In this document: piece by piece, positions 40,278 through 52,226 of the stretch
Position numbering within the stretch: the first letter of the stretch is position 1
How the letters are laid out: each line of letters starts with the position of its first letter
Source of the DNA: RPQJ01 sp963698735
Lineage (GTDB): Bacteria > Pseudomonadota > Gammaproteobacteria > Steroidobacterales > Steroidobacteraceae
Direction of reading: 5' to 3'
NCBI GenBank assembly: GCA_963698735.1
Contig: CAVOSA010000025.1
Span: 1 to 64,000, forward strand
Length of the DNA: 64,000 nt
Made by a program: the position numbers and the translations under genes
The notes under the pieces: generated by a model
What the model was told of the DNA's origin: nothing
Databases searched by the model: none
Seen by the model: only the letters and a program-made list of their open reading frames with translations

Positions 40278-41294
40278 GTGAGGACGACCCCCGACTCGTT
40301 CCAGGCGGCGCTGGCCAAAGGTCCGCTGCCGCGCGTCTGCCTCATCACGGGGGTCGAGCCCCTGCTGATCGACGAAGCCGCCACCGTGCTTCGCGCCAAG
40401 GCACGCGAGGCGGGCTACGGCGACCGCGAAGTCCATTTCGTCGAGCGCGGGTTCGACTGGGACACCCTGCTCATGGACGCGAACAGCCTCTCGCTGTTCG
40501 CCAACCTGCGGCTGATCGAACTCAAGCTGCGCAATGCTCCGGACGCGGGCGCGGCGAAGAACCTCGTCAAGCTGGCCGCGAGCCCGCCCGCCGACACGGT
40601 GCTGCTGGTCACGGGAGAACTCGAACCCAAGTCGCAGAAAGCGGCGTGGGTCAACGAGTTCGAGCGCCAGGGCACCGTCGTCGTCGCGCCGCCAATGACT
40701 CGCGACCGACTGCCGGAATGGATTTCCCGCCGGCTGCAGAAGCAGGGCGTCACGCTCCAGCCCGAGGCGGCCCAGCTGCTCGCAGATCGCGTCGAGGGCA
40801 ACCTGCTCGCGGCGCAACAGGAGATCGAGCGCATTGCATTGCTGAAACCCGGCGCGACGCTCGATGCCGACAGCGTTGCGGAACTCGTTGCCGACAATGC
40901 GCGCTTCGACGTGTTCGAACTCTCGACGGCCGCGTTCCTCGGCAATGCGCCGCGCGCGCTGCGCATTCTCGAAGGCCTGCGTGGCGAGGGCCGCGAGCCG
41001 CCGCTGATCCTGTGGGCACTGCTCAATGACTTGCGCGCCGTGTCGCGCGTGCTGCAGCGTGAGCCCAATGACCGCAACATCGACGGCATCTTCCGCGCCG
41101 AGCAGGTGTGGGGCAGCCGGCAGGGGCCGGTCCGCGTCGCCGTGCAGCGCCTGCGACGCGCGGAAATCGACTCGCTGATCGTCGCCGCCGCGCGCGCCGA
41201 CCGCGTCGCAAAAGGCAGCCTGCGCGGCGAGCCCTGGGTCGAGATCACGGGACTCGTCGCGCGCATTGCCGGCGTCAAGCTCGCGACCGCATGA
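40278..41294 (+). CDS. holA: DNA polymerase III delta subunit
   Basis: Clamp-loader wrench subunit that opens the beta sliding clamp. 338 residues (E. coli 343), GTG start. Divergent in sequence as usual but recognisable from LPRVCLITGVEPLLIDEAAT, the AAA+-like core (PPADTVLLVTGELEPKSQKA), VEGNLLAAQQEIERIALL and the C-terminal collar domain. Position directly before nadD (ATGA overlap) supports the call. The 196-bp spacer shared with pip contains a CATAAT-like -10 near 40201. Confidence 0.92.
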   Translation: MRTTPDSFQAALAKGPLPRVCLITGVEPLLIDEAATVLRAKAREAGYGDREVHFVERGFDWDTLLMDANSLSLFANLRLIELKLRNAPDAGAAKNLVKLAASPPADTVLLVTGELEPKSQKAAWVNEFERQGTVVVAPPMTRDRLPEWISRRLQKQGVTLQPEAAQLLADRVEGNLLAAQQEIERIALLKPGATLDADSVAELVADNARFDVFELSTAAFLGNAPRALRILEGLRGEGREPPLILWALLNDLRAVSRVLQREPNDRNIDGIFRAEQVWGSRQGPVRVAVQRLRRAEIDSLIVAAARADRVAKGSLRGEPWVEITGLVARIAGVKLATA

Positions 41295-41959
41295 CGGCGA
41301 CGCACCCCAGCGCACCGCTCGGCGTCTTCGGCGGCACCTTCGATCCGATCCACTTCGGCCACCTGCGCACGGCGTTCGAAGTCCTGCACGCAGCCCGTCT
41401 GCGCGAGGTGCGCTTCGTGCCTGCGGGTGATCCGCCGCACCGCGAGCCGCCGCGCGTCGATGCTGCCGAGCGGCTCGATCTCGTGCGTGCGGCCATCGCG
41501 GACCAGCCGGGTTTCGTCGTCGACGATCGCGAGGTTCGACGGGCAGGGCGCTCCTACAGCGTGCTCACGCTGGGCGAACTGCGCGCCGAACTGCCCGACG
41601 TACCGCTCTGCCTGATTGTCGGCATGGACGCATTTCTCGGCCTGCCGACGTGGCATCGCTGGACCGAACTGCTCGAACTGGCGCATTTGATCGTCGCGCC
41701 GCGGCCGGGCTGGATCGCGCCGGACGACGGCGTGCTCGGCAACCTGCTGGCGGAGCGGCGCGCGCTCGACCCAAGCGAGCTGCACGCGTCGCTCGCCGGC
41801 CGCATCCTGGTGCAGCCCGTCACGCAGCTCGAGATTTCTTCCACGGAGTTGCGCGAACTGCTCGCCGCAGGCCGCGACCCGCGTTACCTGGTGCCCGATG
41901 CCGTGTGCGAACGGATCCGTCGCACGGCGTGTTATACGGTTTCCCAACCCGAGAGGTGA
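41291..41959 (+). CDS. nadD: Nicotinate-nucleotide adenylyltransferase
   Basis: Makes deamido-NAD from NaMN and ATP in NAD synthesis. 222 residues (E. coli 213). Nucleotidyltransferase motifs GVFGGTFDPIHFGHLRTAFE at the N-terminus and the late ISSTELRELLAAG (SxTxxR class) motif. FVPAGDPPHREPP and LIVGMDAFLGLPTWHRW are family-typical. Starts within the holA stop. Confidence 0.96.
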   Translation: MTATHPSAPLGVFGGTFDPIHFGHLRTAFEVLHAARLREVRFVPAGDPPHREPPRVDAAERLDLVRAAIADQPGFVVDDREVRRAGRSYSVLTLGELRAELPDVPLCLIVGMDAFLGLPTWHRWTELLELAHLIVAPRPGWIAPDDGVLGNLLAERRALDPSELHASLAGRILVQPVTQLEISSTELRELLAAGRDPRYLVPDAVCERIRRTACYTVSQPER

Positions 41960-41961
41960 GC

Positions 41962-42516
41962 ATGGCAGCCAAGCGTCCGTCCCGATCGTCTTCTTCCAAG
42001 TCGACTGCCCCCCGAGCCGCGACTCGCAAGGCGCAGGCCAGCAGCGCCGCTCAGCGCCGCGCGCCGGCTGCGAAGGCCAAGGCTCCGGCCAAGGCTCCGG
42101 TCAAGGCGCGAGCGAAGGTGGCGAACAGGAGCGCCGCTGCCAGGCCGGTCGCGAAGGCAACCAAGCCCGCCAGACCGAAGGCGCCGCCGGCGCTCGCGCA
42201 GGTGGTGCTCGACGCGCTTGCCGACATGAAGGCGGTCAACGTCAAGGCGATGGACGTGCGCGGCATCACCGACATCACCGACACGATGGTCGTTGCGAGC
42301 GGCACGTCCGACCGCCATGTGAAGTCGATTGCGGACCGCGTGGTGCAACGCTGCAAGGAGGCGGGGTTCCGCCCGTATGGCATCGAGGGCGAACGCGACG
42401 GCGAGTGGGTGTTGCTTGACCTCAACGACGTCGTGCTGCACGTGATGCTGCCGCGGGTGCGCGAGTTCTACGCGCTCGAGAAGCTGTGGGAGGGGAGCGC
42501 CGCGCGGCGCGCCTGA
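41962..42516 (+). CDS. rsfS: Ribosomal silencing factor RsfS with a long basic N-terminal extension
   Basis: Binds uL14 and blocks subunit joining in starvation. 184 residues. The conserved ~105-residue domain begins near PALAQVVLDALADMKAVNVK and includes ITDTMVVASGTSDRHVKSIA and EGERDGEWVLLDLNDVVLHV. It is preceded by ~75 residues rich in Ala, Lys, Arg, Pro and Ser (for example AKAPAKAPVKARAKV), which the family normally lacks. The strong GAGAGGTGAG site before the ATG at 41962 supports translation of the extension. Its function may be extra rRNA affinity; this is inference. Confidence 0.93.
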   Translation: MAAKRPSRSSSSKSTAPRAATRKAQASSAAQRRAPAAKAKAPAKAPVKARAKVANRSAAARPVAKATKPARPKAPPALAQVVLDALADMKAVNVKAMDVRGITDITDTMVVASGTSDRHVKSIADRVVQRCKEAGFRPYGIEGERDGEWVLLDLNDVVLHVMLPRVREFYALEKLWEGSAARRA

Positions 42517-42563
42517 GGATCGGGAGGGGCTCCGGCCGGACCGGGGTCGCTGGAGTCACCCGC

Positions 42564-43031
42564 ATGCGCATGCGACTGCTCGCCGCAGGGACCCGGATGC
42601 CGGACTGGGTCAACGCGGGCTTCGAAGACTACGCCGGCAGGCTGCGCGGCGATTACCGGCTCGAACTGACCGAGATCCCCCTCGGTGAACGGGGTGGCGG
42701 CGACGTGCGGCGTGCCGTCGAGACCGAGGGCCGTCGCATGCTGGCGGCGGCTGGAGAGCGGGCCTACCTGGTCGCCATGCAAGTCGGCGGCAAGGCGCTG
42801 ACGACCGAGCAACTGGCCCGCTGGCTCGAGGACCGGGCCCGGGAGGGCGATTCCCCGGTGTTCTGCATCGGCGGCCCGGACGGGCTGGCACCGGAGGTGG
42901 ACGCCCAGGCCCGGCTCCGCTGGTCATTGTCGGCACTGACCCTGCCCCACGGCTTGGCCCGTGTGGTGGTCGCGGAAGCGCTGTACCGAGCCGTCAGCCT
43001 GAACAAGGGCCTGCCTTACCACCGGGCCTGA
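42564..43031 (+). CDS. rlmH: 23S rRNA (pseudouridine1915-N3)-methyltransferase
   Basis: SPOUT methyltransferase acting on the 70S ribosome. The ATG at 42564, with GGAG 8 nt upstream, gives 155 residues, exactly the E. coli length. Typical MRLLAAGTRMPDWVNAGFED start, FCIGGPDGLAPEV (SAM-knot GGPxG) and the C-terminal LPHGLARVVVAEALYRAVSL / GLPYHR signature. Follows rsfS as in most proteobacteria. Confidence 0.95.
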   Translation: MRMRLLAAGTRMPDWVNAGFEDYAGRLRGDYRLELTEIPLGERGGGDVRRAVETEGRRMLAAAGERAYLVAMQVGGKALTTEQLARWLEDRAREGDSPVFCIGGPDGLAPEVDAQARLRWSLSALTLPHGLARVVVAEALYRAVSLNKGLPYHRA

Positions 43032-43121
43032 GGCAACTGCGATCCCCTCGATGGACACGGACCGTCCGGCACGATTCAATTCCTCTTTTGGCACCTACAC
43101 TTACGGCCGCGAGGCAGCCCC

Positions 43122-43556
43122 ATGCACCCCTATCCGCACCTGTACACGGTCCAGGCGACCGCCGAACCGACCGGCGACGTGCCGCTGACCGCCGCCGGCC
43201 TGCCGGCCATCGCCACTGCCCCGCCGGCCGAGTTCGACGGACCGGGCGATCGCTGGTCGCCCGAAACTCTGCTGTGCGGCGCAGTGGCCGATTGCTTCCT
43301 GCTGAGTTTTCGCGCGGTCGCCCGTGCCTCGAAGCTCGACTGGAATTCCCTCGACTGCAGTGTCGACGGCAAGCTCGAACGCGTTGACGGCCGCACGTTC
43401 TTCACCGAAATCGTCGTGCGCGCGACCTTGCGCGTGCCCGCGGGCACGGATCCGGATCGCGCCACCAAGCTGCTCGAGAAAGCCGAGCACGTCTGCCTGG
43501 TCAGCAACTCGCTGGTGGCGCAGCGCCGCCTCGACCCGACGGTCATCGTGGGCTGA
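43122..43556 (+). CDS. OsmC-family protein
   Basis: 144 residues. OsmC/Ohr fold with two conserved cysteines: one in LLCGAVADCFLLSFRAVAR (the helix Cys aligned with the family peroxidatic Cys) and one in EHVCLVSNSL. The ETLLCGAVADCF segment corresponds to the typical PExLLAAALAxC. Probably a thiol-dependent peroxide-reducing or related protein; the subtype (OsmC, Ohr or YhfA-like) is not resolved. Between rlmH and maf. Confidence 0.82.
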   Translation: MHPYPHLYTVQATAEPTGDVPLTAAGLPAIATAPPAEFDGPGDRWSPETLLCGAVADCFLLSFRAVARASKLDWNSLDCSVDGKLERVDGRTFFTEIVVRATLRVPAGTDPDRATKLLEKAEHVCLVSNSLVAQRRLDPTVIVG

Positions 43557-43562
43557 CGCCGC

Positions 43563-44167
43563 ATGGCGAGCGACGGACCCGCCATCTACCTGGCGTCCGC
43601 CTCGCCGCGGCGCAGTGAGCTGTTGCGCCAGATCGACGTGACGCACGCGGTGCTCCCCGTGGATATCGACGAAAGCCCGTGGCCGGGCGAGAAGCCCGCG
43701 CACTATGCGCTGCGGCTCGCCGAGCAGAAGGCGCGTGCCCTGTGGGAGCAACTGCCGGTCGCGCAGCGTCGGCCGGTGCTCGCGGCCGACACCACGGTGG
43801 CGCTGGGCGACGAGATCCTTGGCAAACCCGTTGACCACGACGATGCCGTCCGCATCCTCGGCCGCCTGTCCGGGCGCGAGCACGAGGTGCACACCGCTGT
43901 CGCCGTGCTGCACGAAGGCGGCGCCGACGCACGTGTCAGCACCAGCACCGTGGCCTTCCGCCCGCTCACCCGGGCGGAGATCGACTGGTACTGGCGCACC
44001 GGCGAACCTGCCGACAAGGCCGGGGCGTATGCCGTGCAGGGGCACGCCGCCGTCTTCATCCGCCGTCTCGCCGGCAGCTATTCCGGCGTGATGGGGCTGC
44101 CCCTTTACGAGACCTGGGAACTGCTGGCTCCGCTGCTGGGTCTGAACAGGAACTACACCCAGGCACC

Positions 44168-44171
<4 letters not shown>
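43563..44171 (+). CDS. maf: Maf-family dTTP/UTP pyrophosphatase (YhdE type)
   Basis: House-cleaning nucleotide pyrophosphatase, 202 residues. The N-terminal LASASPRRSELLRQI is the Maf signature, with DIDESPWPGEKP, LAADTTVALGDEILGKPVD and TAVAVLHEGG conserved. YAVQGHAAVFIRRLAGSYSG matches the YhdE branch. Six bp after the OsmC-like gene and overlapping rng by ATGA; maf-rng-yhdP is a standard gammaproteobacterial order. Confidence 0.94.
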
Positions 44172-45633
<1,462 letters not shown>

Positions 45634-45637
<4 letters not shown>

Positions 45638-48600
45638 CTTCGACCCGGTGGTGGCGCCTCCTCGCGGGCACCGCGGCCGGTCTGCTCGTGCTGGTTGCGC
45701 TGCTGCTCACGGCGCTCCGCATCGCGATCGCCTACGTGCCGCAGAACGAGAAGAAGCTGCGCACGTGGATCGAACGCCAGACGCACATGAAGCTCGAGTA
45801 CTCGCGGCTCGACACGCGGCTGCGCTGGTATGGACCCGAGGTCGTGCTGCACGACCTGAGGGTGCTCGACGAAGACCGCTCGCAGACGATGTTTGCCACG
45901 CGTGAAGGCACGGTCGGGCTCGACCTCTGGAATTTCCTCCGCACGGGTCAGTTCGTCGCGGGCCGCATCAGCATCCTCGAGCCGCGCGTCACGGTCGTGC
46001 GCCTGGCCGACGGCCGCATCAGGCTGCTGGGCCTGCGTGAACGCCCCGCCGACCGCCCGCCCTTCGATCTGGACCGGCTCCCGGCAGGGCGCGTCATCAT
46101 CGACGATGCAGTGGTCGTCTATCGCGACCTCAAGACAGGCCGCACGCCCGTCGAGTTCACCAACCTCGACGTGCAGTTGCGCCGCGATCGCGACTTCGTC
46201 GTCATGGAAGGCAATGCGACTCTGCCGCAGATGCTCGGCACGCGGGCCGAGTTCAGCGTGCGCCTGAAAGGATCGCTCGACGCGCGTGAGCATCTCGACG
46301 CCCGCGTCGAGGTCGATGCGGACATGCTGCGGCTGGCCGGCCTCAAGGACTTCCTGCCGCCGCAGGTGGCGATGCCGACGTCGGGTGCCGGGCCGGTGCG
46401 CGCCGTGCTCGCGCTGCGGCAGGGCCGGGTGTCGAACCTGCGCTGCGGGTTCAAGCTGCGCGACGTGGTCCTGCAGTTGCCGGCAAGGTCCGTGCCGACG
46501 ATCGAGGCCGTTCGGGTCACCGCCCCGCGGCTCGAACTCGCGGCTGGCACCAGGATGAGCTATCCGACGGTAACCAAGCAGATCGTCCAGCGCGCGCCGC
46601 CGCCGCTGCCCGCCGAAGCACGTTACGGCGCGTTCGAAGGCGACGCCCGCCTGCGCCAGGAGAACGGCGAGTGGGTGTTCCGTGTCGAAGGCCTGCGCAC
46701 CCAGTCCGGCGCCGCGGGGCCATCTGGCGACACCAACGTCTGGGGACGCTGGAGCGGCAAGCCGGTCTCGCGTTTTGCGTTCGAACTCAACGTCGACGGC
46801 CTCGACCTTGCGCCCGCCTGGCCCCTGGTGCTGGCGTTCGCGCCTCCTTCGTTCGACCGCTTCGCTGGACTCGCCCCCACCGGACGGGTGCAGTCACTGC
46901 GGGTGCAGATCTCGCGTGAGCGCGCGGGCCTGGCGCCGTCGTTCACGGTCAAGGCTGACCTGGCCGCAATCGGCGTGCAGCCGCATGGACGGTTCCCGGG
47001 CTTGACGGGGGTGTCGTTGAAACTCGACGGTAACGACCAGGGCGGCAAGCTGCAACTGCGCGGCGAAAAGCCGGTGTTCGAGTGGCCGCGGCTCTTTCGC
47101 GAACCGCTGGCGCTGGAGCGCGTCAGCGCTGACGGCGGTTGGCGGCGGGAGGGCGCGGCCTGGATCGCCAGCGCGAAGGGCGCACAGGTCGAGCACCGCC
47201 AGGGCCGCGCCAAGGTGGATGTGGAGTTCAGCGTCGAGAAACCCGGCGTGTCGCCGATCCTGACGCTGAATGCCGAAGTGCCCGAGGTCGACGTCTCGCT
47301 CGTGCCGAAGGTCGTGCCGGTCGGCCGCCTGCGCGAAAGGACGATCGCATGGCTCGACCGCGCCTTCGTCCGCGGCATGGCGACCAATGGCCGATTGAGT
47401 TACCACGGGCCGGTCAGGAAGTTTCCGTTTCGCAATGGCGAGGGTGAGTTCACCGCGACCGCAGACGCGCACAACGTGACGCTCGATTACTACCCTGGAT
47501 TCGCGCCGCTCACCAACGCGGCGGGTTCGGCCAGGTTCCACAACGCCTCGATCGAGGCAACGGTCGCCGCAGGCGAGCTCGGCGGACTCAAGCTCTCGCA
47601 GGCGAAGTTCCTGATGTCGGACTACAAGGCGCCTGTGCTCGAGATTGACGGCAAGGCGGCCGGCGATCTTCAAAAGGCCCTCGCCTACCTGCAGACGAGC
47701 CAGCTCGGGCCGGTCATCGGCGAGCAGTTCATGGGACTCACCGGCAGCGGGCCTGCGCAGTACGACGTGCAGCTCACGCTGCCGGTGATTTCCGACGAAG
47801 CGGTCGCGGAGTTGCCGGCACCACCGCCGCCCCGCGACTACACCGTGCGCGCGATTCTGGACGGCGTGACCGTCGCATTGCCGGCCCTGCGCGCACCGGC
47901 CCAGCGCGTGAATGGCACGTTCGAACTGCACAACTACGACGTAAAGATCGCCGGCCTGCGCGGCACGATCCTCGACGGCCCGTTCGAACTGTCGGCGAGC
48001 CCCGGCCGTCTCTCGCGCGATCTCGAAGCGGCCGTGGACCTCACGGCGAAGGGTCGTGCCAGTGGCGCGAAGCTGCCCGCATTCATCGGGCTGCCGTCGA
48101 CGATCACGATGAGCGGGTCCACCGACTGGGAGCTGCAAGGCCGTATCGAAAAGCGCCGCAGCGATGGCGCCTGGCCGCTGGTGTTCGACGTCGCGAGCAA
48201 CCTGGGCGGACTCGTGATCCAGGCGCCGAAGCCTTTTGCCAAGGCCGCACCCGAGACACGGCCGACTCGCGTCCGGCTGGAGATCCCGGGATCGCGTGCG
48301 AACGACGTCACGCTCGAGTCGGGCAGTGCGCGCGCCCTGCTGCGTTTCGCGGCGCGCGACGACGGGTGGCGTCTCGAGCGCGGCGCGGCACGCTTCGACG
48401 CACAACCGGTCTCGCTGCCGTCGCAGCCTGGCTTGCTGGTCACCGGCGACTGGCCACAGTTCGACCTCGGTGAATGGCTCGCGCTGTCGAACACGACCGC
48501 GGGCGGCGCGACCCGTGGCGGCGGCCCGCGCCTGATGGAGTGGCTCGGCCCCGTGGACGTGCACCTGGACCGCGCGACGGTCTTCGGCTTCGAGTTCCGC

Positions 48601-49668
48601 GACGTGGTCGCGAAGCTGCGCAGTGAGGGCGAGGACTGGCACATCGCCGTCATGGGCCCGCAGGCCGAAGGCCAGGTCACGGTTCCCGACGACCTCACGC
48701 GCGGACGGCCAATCGTGCTCGACATGAAGGTCCTGCAGCTCGTGAGCGAGGAAGTCGCCGCGGGCACGACGGCGGGTGCGGCGGCCAGTGCGGGGCTCGA
48801 TCCGCGCACGCTGCCCGCAATTGCCGCGAAGGCCGAGGACTTCAGCTGGCAGTCCCGGCACTTCGGCCGGCTCGACGCGACGATCTCGCGCGAGCCCCGC
48901 GGCCTGACGTTCGACTCGATCACGACGACCGCGCCGGCCTTCGACATTACCGCCAAGGGCAGCTGGTGGATGGAGCAGGACGGGCCGCGCACGCGGCTCG
49001 AGGCGCAGTTCAACAGCACCGATTTCGCCGCTGCGGCAAGGGCGCTCGCCTACCGCGACGCGATTGACGCGAAGAAGGCCCGGATTACGGCCAGTCTGTG
49101 GTGGCCCGGCGGACCGTCGACGGACGTGCTGCGGACGATGGACGGCACCCTCCGCATCGCGTTGCAGGACGGCCGCTTACGTGACATCGAGCCAGGCGCG
49201 GGCCGCATGCTCGGACTGCTCAGCGTGGCGCAGCTGCCACGGCGGCTGTCGCTCGACTTCCGCGACGTCACTGGCGAGGGTCTCGCTTTCAACAGCGTGC
49301 GGGGCGATTTCGAGGTGCGCGCCGGCAATGCGTACACGCAGAACCTGCTGCTCAAGGGGCCGGCCATCGACATGGGGATCGTGGGGCGCACCGGACTCGG
49401 GGCCGAGGATTACGACCAGACCATCGTCGTGAGCGGCAACCCCACCGGGCCGCTGGCCGTCGCCGGCGTCCTTGCGGCCGGACCCGTGATCGGGGCCGGC
49501 GTGCTGGTGCTGTCACAACTCTTCAAGGACCAGCTGCAAGGCCTGACCCGCGCCTATTACCATGTGTCCGGCCCGTGGGCCGCGCCCGTCGTGCAGCGAA
49601 TCTCCGCGCCGGCGGAGAACGAAGCTGCCGCGGACAAGGCCGAGGTACCAGGAGGGAGCTTGCCGTGA
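45634..49668 (+). CDS. yhdP: YhdP-like AsmA-family envelope protein
   Basis: Large inner-membrane-anchored protein proposed to form a bridge for phospholipid transport to the outer membrane. 1344 residues (E. coli 1266), GTG start overlapping rng. N-terminal TM GLLVLVALLLTALRIAIAY, then a long periplasmic beta-rich region with DUF3971 and the AsmA-like C-terminal module (GRMLGLLSVAQLPRRLSLDF, DYDQTIVVSGNPTGPLAVAG). Typical place between rng and the nitrilase gene. Intact over 4 kb. Confidence 0.92.
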
Positions 49669-50498
49669 CCCGTGTCGCCGCGATCCAGATGACGTCCTGC
49701 GCCAACGTCGGCCGCAATCTTGCTGTCGCCGGCGACTTGCTGCGGCAGGCCAAGGCACAAGAGGCAGTGGTCGCCGTGCTGCCGGAGAACTTCGCATTCA
49801 TGGGCCGAGGCGAAGCGGACAAGCTCGCCGTGGCCGAAGATCACGGCTCCGGGCCCATCCAGGATTTCCTGTCGGGCATCGCGCGCCAGCTCGGATTGTG
49901 GATCGTGGGTGGCACGCTGCCGCTCAAGGTTCCCGGCGAGTCGCGCGCGGCCGCCGCCTGCCTCGTCTACGACGCGGCAGGCCGCGAGGTCGCTCGCTAC
50001 GACAAGATCCACCTGTTCGACGTGGACGTGCCCGGCAAGCTCGAAAGCCACCGCGAATCCAGGGCCGTGCGGCCCGGTTCGCAGGTGGTAACCGTCGATA
50101 CCCCTGCTGGCCGCCTGGGCCTCGCCGTCTGCTACGACGTGCGTTTCCCCGAGTTGTTCCGCGAGTTGCTGGCCCAGGGGGCGGAATGGTTCACGCTGCC
50201 CTCGGCCTTCACCGTGCCGACGGGCAGGGCACACTGGGAACTGCTGCTGCGCACGCGCGCAGTGGAAAACCTCTGCTACCTGGTGGCCCCGGCGCAGTCG
50301 GGATTCCACGAGAACGGCCGTGAGACCCACGGCGATTCGCTGATCGTCGAGCCCTGGGGCCGCGTGCTGGCGCGATTGCCGCGCGGCACGGGCGTGATCA
50401 CGGCAGAATTGGACCTCGCGCGGCAGCGCCGTCTGCGGCAGGATTTTCCTTCCGTCGATCACCGCCGGCTCGCCGTCACCGCGCCCAGCAGGGAATAA
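49665..50498 (+). CDS. Nitrilase-family amidohydrolase (deaminated glutathione amidase type)
   Basis: 277 residues from a GTG overlapping yhdP, with GGAGGG upstream. The catalytic E-K-C triad is visible: VLPENFAFMG (Glu), RYDKIHLFDVDVPG (Lys) and AVCYDVRFPELFREL (Cys). The CYDVRFPELF and RAVENLCYLVAPAQ patterns match the Nit1/YbeM branch that repairs deaminated glutathione. Located in the conserved rng-yhdP-nit-tldD operon. The stop overlaps the tldD start (TAATG). Confidence 0.88.
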   Translation: MTRVAAIQMTSCANVGRNLAVAGDLLRQAKAQEAVVAVLPENFAFMGRGEADKLAVAEDHGSGPIQDFLSGIARQLGLWIVGGTLPLKVPGESRAAAACLVYDAAGREVARYDKIHLFDVDVPGKLESHRESRAVRPGSQVVTVDTPAGRLGLAVCYDVRFPELFRELLAQGAEWFTLPSAFTVPTGRAHWELLLRTRAVENLCYLVAPAQSGFHENGRETHGDSLIVEPWGRVLARLPRGTGVITAELDLARQRRLRQDFPSVDHRRLAVTAPSRE

Positions 50499-52003
50499 TG
50501 GAACAGAACATTCCGCCGCCGCTCTTTGCCCCGCAATCCGCCGCACTCACGGCCGGCGCCGCCGCCCGCGATCCGCTGGATGTCGCTCGCGCTGCGCTGC
50601 TCGGACCGGCCGAACTCGACGAGAACCGCGTGGCCAGCGTGCTCGGCGACGTGATGGGGCACGCGGTCGACTACAGCGACATCTACTTCCAGCTCACGCG
50701 CGAGGAGTCCTGGGCGCTGGAGGACGGCATCGTCAAGGACGGCGCCCACAGCATCGAGCAGGGCGTGGGCGTGCGCGCGCTCGCCGGCGAGAAGACCGGC
50801 TTCGCCTACTCCGACGAAGTGATGCTGCCCGCGCTGCTCGAAGCAGCGCACGCCGCGCGAGCCATCTCGCGCTCCGGCTCGGGCGGTGCGGTGCAGGCGT
50901 GGCACGCCACCGGCGGTCGCCGGCTGTACTCGGCCGTCGATCCCGTCGAGACGATGGCCGACGACGACAAGGTCAAGTTGCTCGAGCAGATCGACCGCGA
51001 GGCACGCGCGCTCGATTCGCGCATTACGCAGGTGATGGCGAGCCTCTCGGCCTCGCACGACACCGTGCTCGTCATGGCGAGCGACGGCACGCTGGCTGGC
51101 GACGTGCGTCCGCTGGTGCGGCTCAACGTCAGCGTGATCATCGAACAGGACGGCCGGCGCGAGCAGGGTTATGCCGGCGGCGGCGGCCGCTTTGCCTACA
51201 CGGAATTCCTCGCATCCGAACGCTGGCGGTTGCTGGTGAAGGAGGCCGTGCGCACCGCACAGGTCAACCTTGAAGCCGTGCCGGCACCGGCGGGCACGAT
51301 GACGGTCGTGCTCGGCGCCGGCTGGCCCGGCGTGCTGCTGCACGAAGCCGTGGGCCACGGGCTCGAAGGCGACTTCAACCGCAAGGGCACGTCGGCTTTC
51401 AGCGGCCGCATCGGCCAGCAGGTCGCGGCCCGTGGCGTCACGATCGTCGACGACGGCACGCTCGCGGCACGCCGCGGCTCGCTCAACATCGACGATGAGG
51501 GCACGCCTACCCAGTGCACGACACTGATCGAGGACGGAATCCTGCGCGGCTACCTGCAGGACAAGCTGAACGCGCGTTTGATGGGCGTGAAACCCACGGG
51601 CAACGGCCGGCGCGAAAGCTTCGCGGCGCTCACGCTGCCGCGCATGACCAACACCTACATGCTGCCCGGCCAGCATGCGCCGGAGGAAATCATCGCCACG
51701 GTCGACAAGGGACTGTATTGCCGCAACTTCGGCGGCGGACAGGTGGACATCACGTCGGGCAAGTTCGTGTTTTCCGCGAGCGAGGCTTACCTGATCGAGA
51801 ACGGCAGGATCACGCGGCCCGTGAAGGGCGCGACACTCATCGGCAACGGGCCGGAAGTCATGACCCGTGTCTCGATGGTGGGCAACGACCTCAAGCTCGA
51901 CGACGGAGTCGGCACCTGTGGCAAGGAAGGGCAGGAAGTTCCCGTGGGCGTCGGCCAGCCTACGCTGCGCGTGGACGCGCTGACGGTCGGCGGCACGGGC
52001 TGA
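50498..52003 (+). CDS. tldD: Metalloprotease TldD
   Basis: Catalytic subunit of the TldD-TldE (PmbA) heterodimeric Zn protease that trims unfolded peptides and helps degrade CcdA and mature microcin B17 in E. coli. 501 residues (E. coli 481), with the Zn motif HEAVGHGLEGDFNRKGTSAF (HExxxH). C-terminal region QVDITSGKFVFSASEAYLIE conserved. The partner gene pmbA lies 3.9 kb downstream, separated by an inserted block including purEK. Confidence 0.95.
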   Translation: MEQNIPPPLFAPQSAALTAGAAARDPLDVARAALLGPAELDENRVASVLGDVMGHAVDYSDIYFQLTREESWALEDGIVKDGAHSIEQGVGVRALAGEKTGFAYSDEVMLPALLEAAHAARAISRSGSGGAVQAWHATGGRRLYSAVDPVETMADDDKVKLLEQIDREARALDSRITQVMASLSASHDTVLVMASDGTLAGDVRPLVRLNVSVIIEQDGRREQGYAGGGGRFAYTEFLASERWRLLVKEAVRTAQVNLEAVPAPAGTMTVVLGAGWPGVLLHEAVGHGLEGDFNRKGTSAFSGRIGQQVAARGVTIVDDGTLAARRGSLNIDDEGTPTQCTTLIEDGILRGYLQDKLNARLMGVKPTGNGRRESFAALTLPRMTNTYMLPGQHAPEEIIATVDKGLYCRNFGGGQVDITSGKFVFSASEAYLIENGRITRPVKGATLIGNGPEVMTRVSMVGNDLKLDDGVGTCGKEGQEVPVGVGQPTLRVDALTVGGTG

Positions 52004-52007
52004 CGCC

Positions 52008-52226
52008 ATGTGGCTGCCGCGCCCGGTGTACGAGGCCATGCCCTATGCGGCGATCGTCGCCGGCGCAGGGTGCCTGGCGGCGGCGTGGTGGGTGGAGCAT
52101 TCGCCGCGCAGCCTGCTGTTCGTCGCCGGCGGGGCGCTCGTTACGATCGGCGCGCTGCTCTGGATGAGGCGGCGCGATTACCGCGCCACGCAGTCGGATT
52201 ACGACCCGCGCGCAATCGACGAATAA
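52008..52226 (+). CDS. Small two-TM membrane protein
   Basis: 72 residues, ATG 4 bp after the tldD stop. Two hydrophobic segments (PYAAIVAGAGCLAAAWWV and SLLFVAGGALVTIGALLW) are followed by a basic/polar tail MRRRDYRATQSDYDPRAIDE, suggesting an inner-membrane hairpin. Family not recognised. Its last 28 bp overlap the end of the convergent ATPase/FHA gene. Position and composition make it a plausible real gene coupled to tldD. Confidence 0.65.
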   Translation: MWLPRPVYEAMPYAAIVAGAGCLAAAWWVEHSPRSLLFVAGGALVTIGALLWMRRRDYRATQSDYDPRAIDE

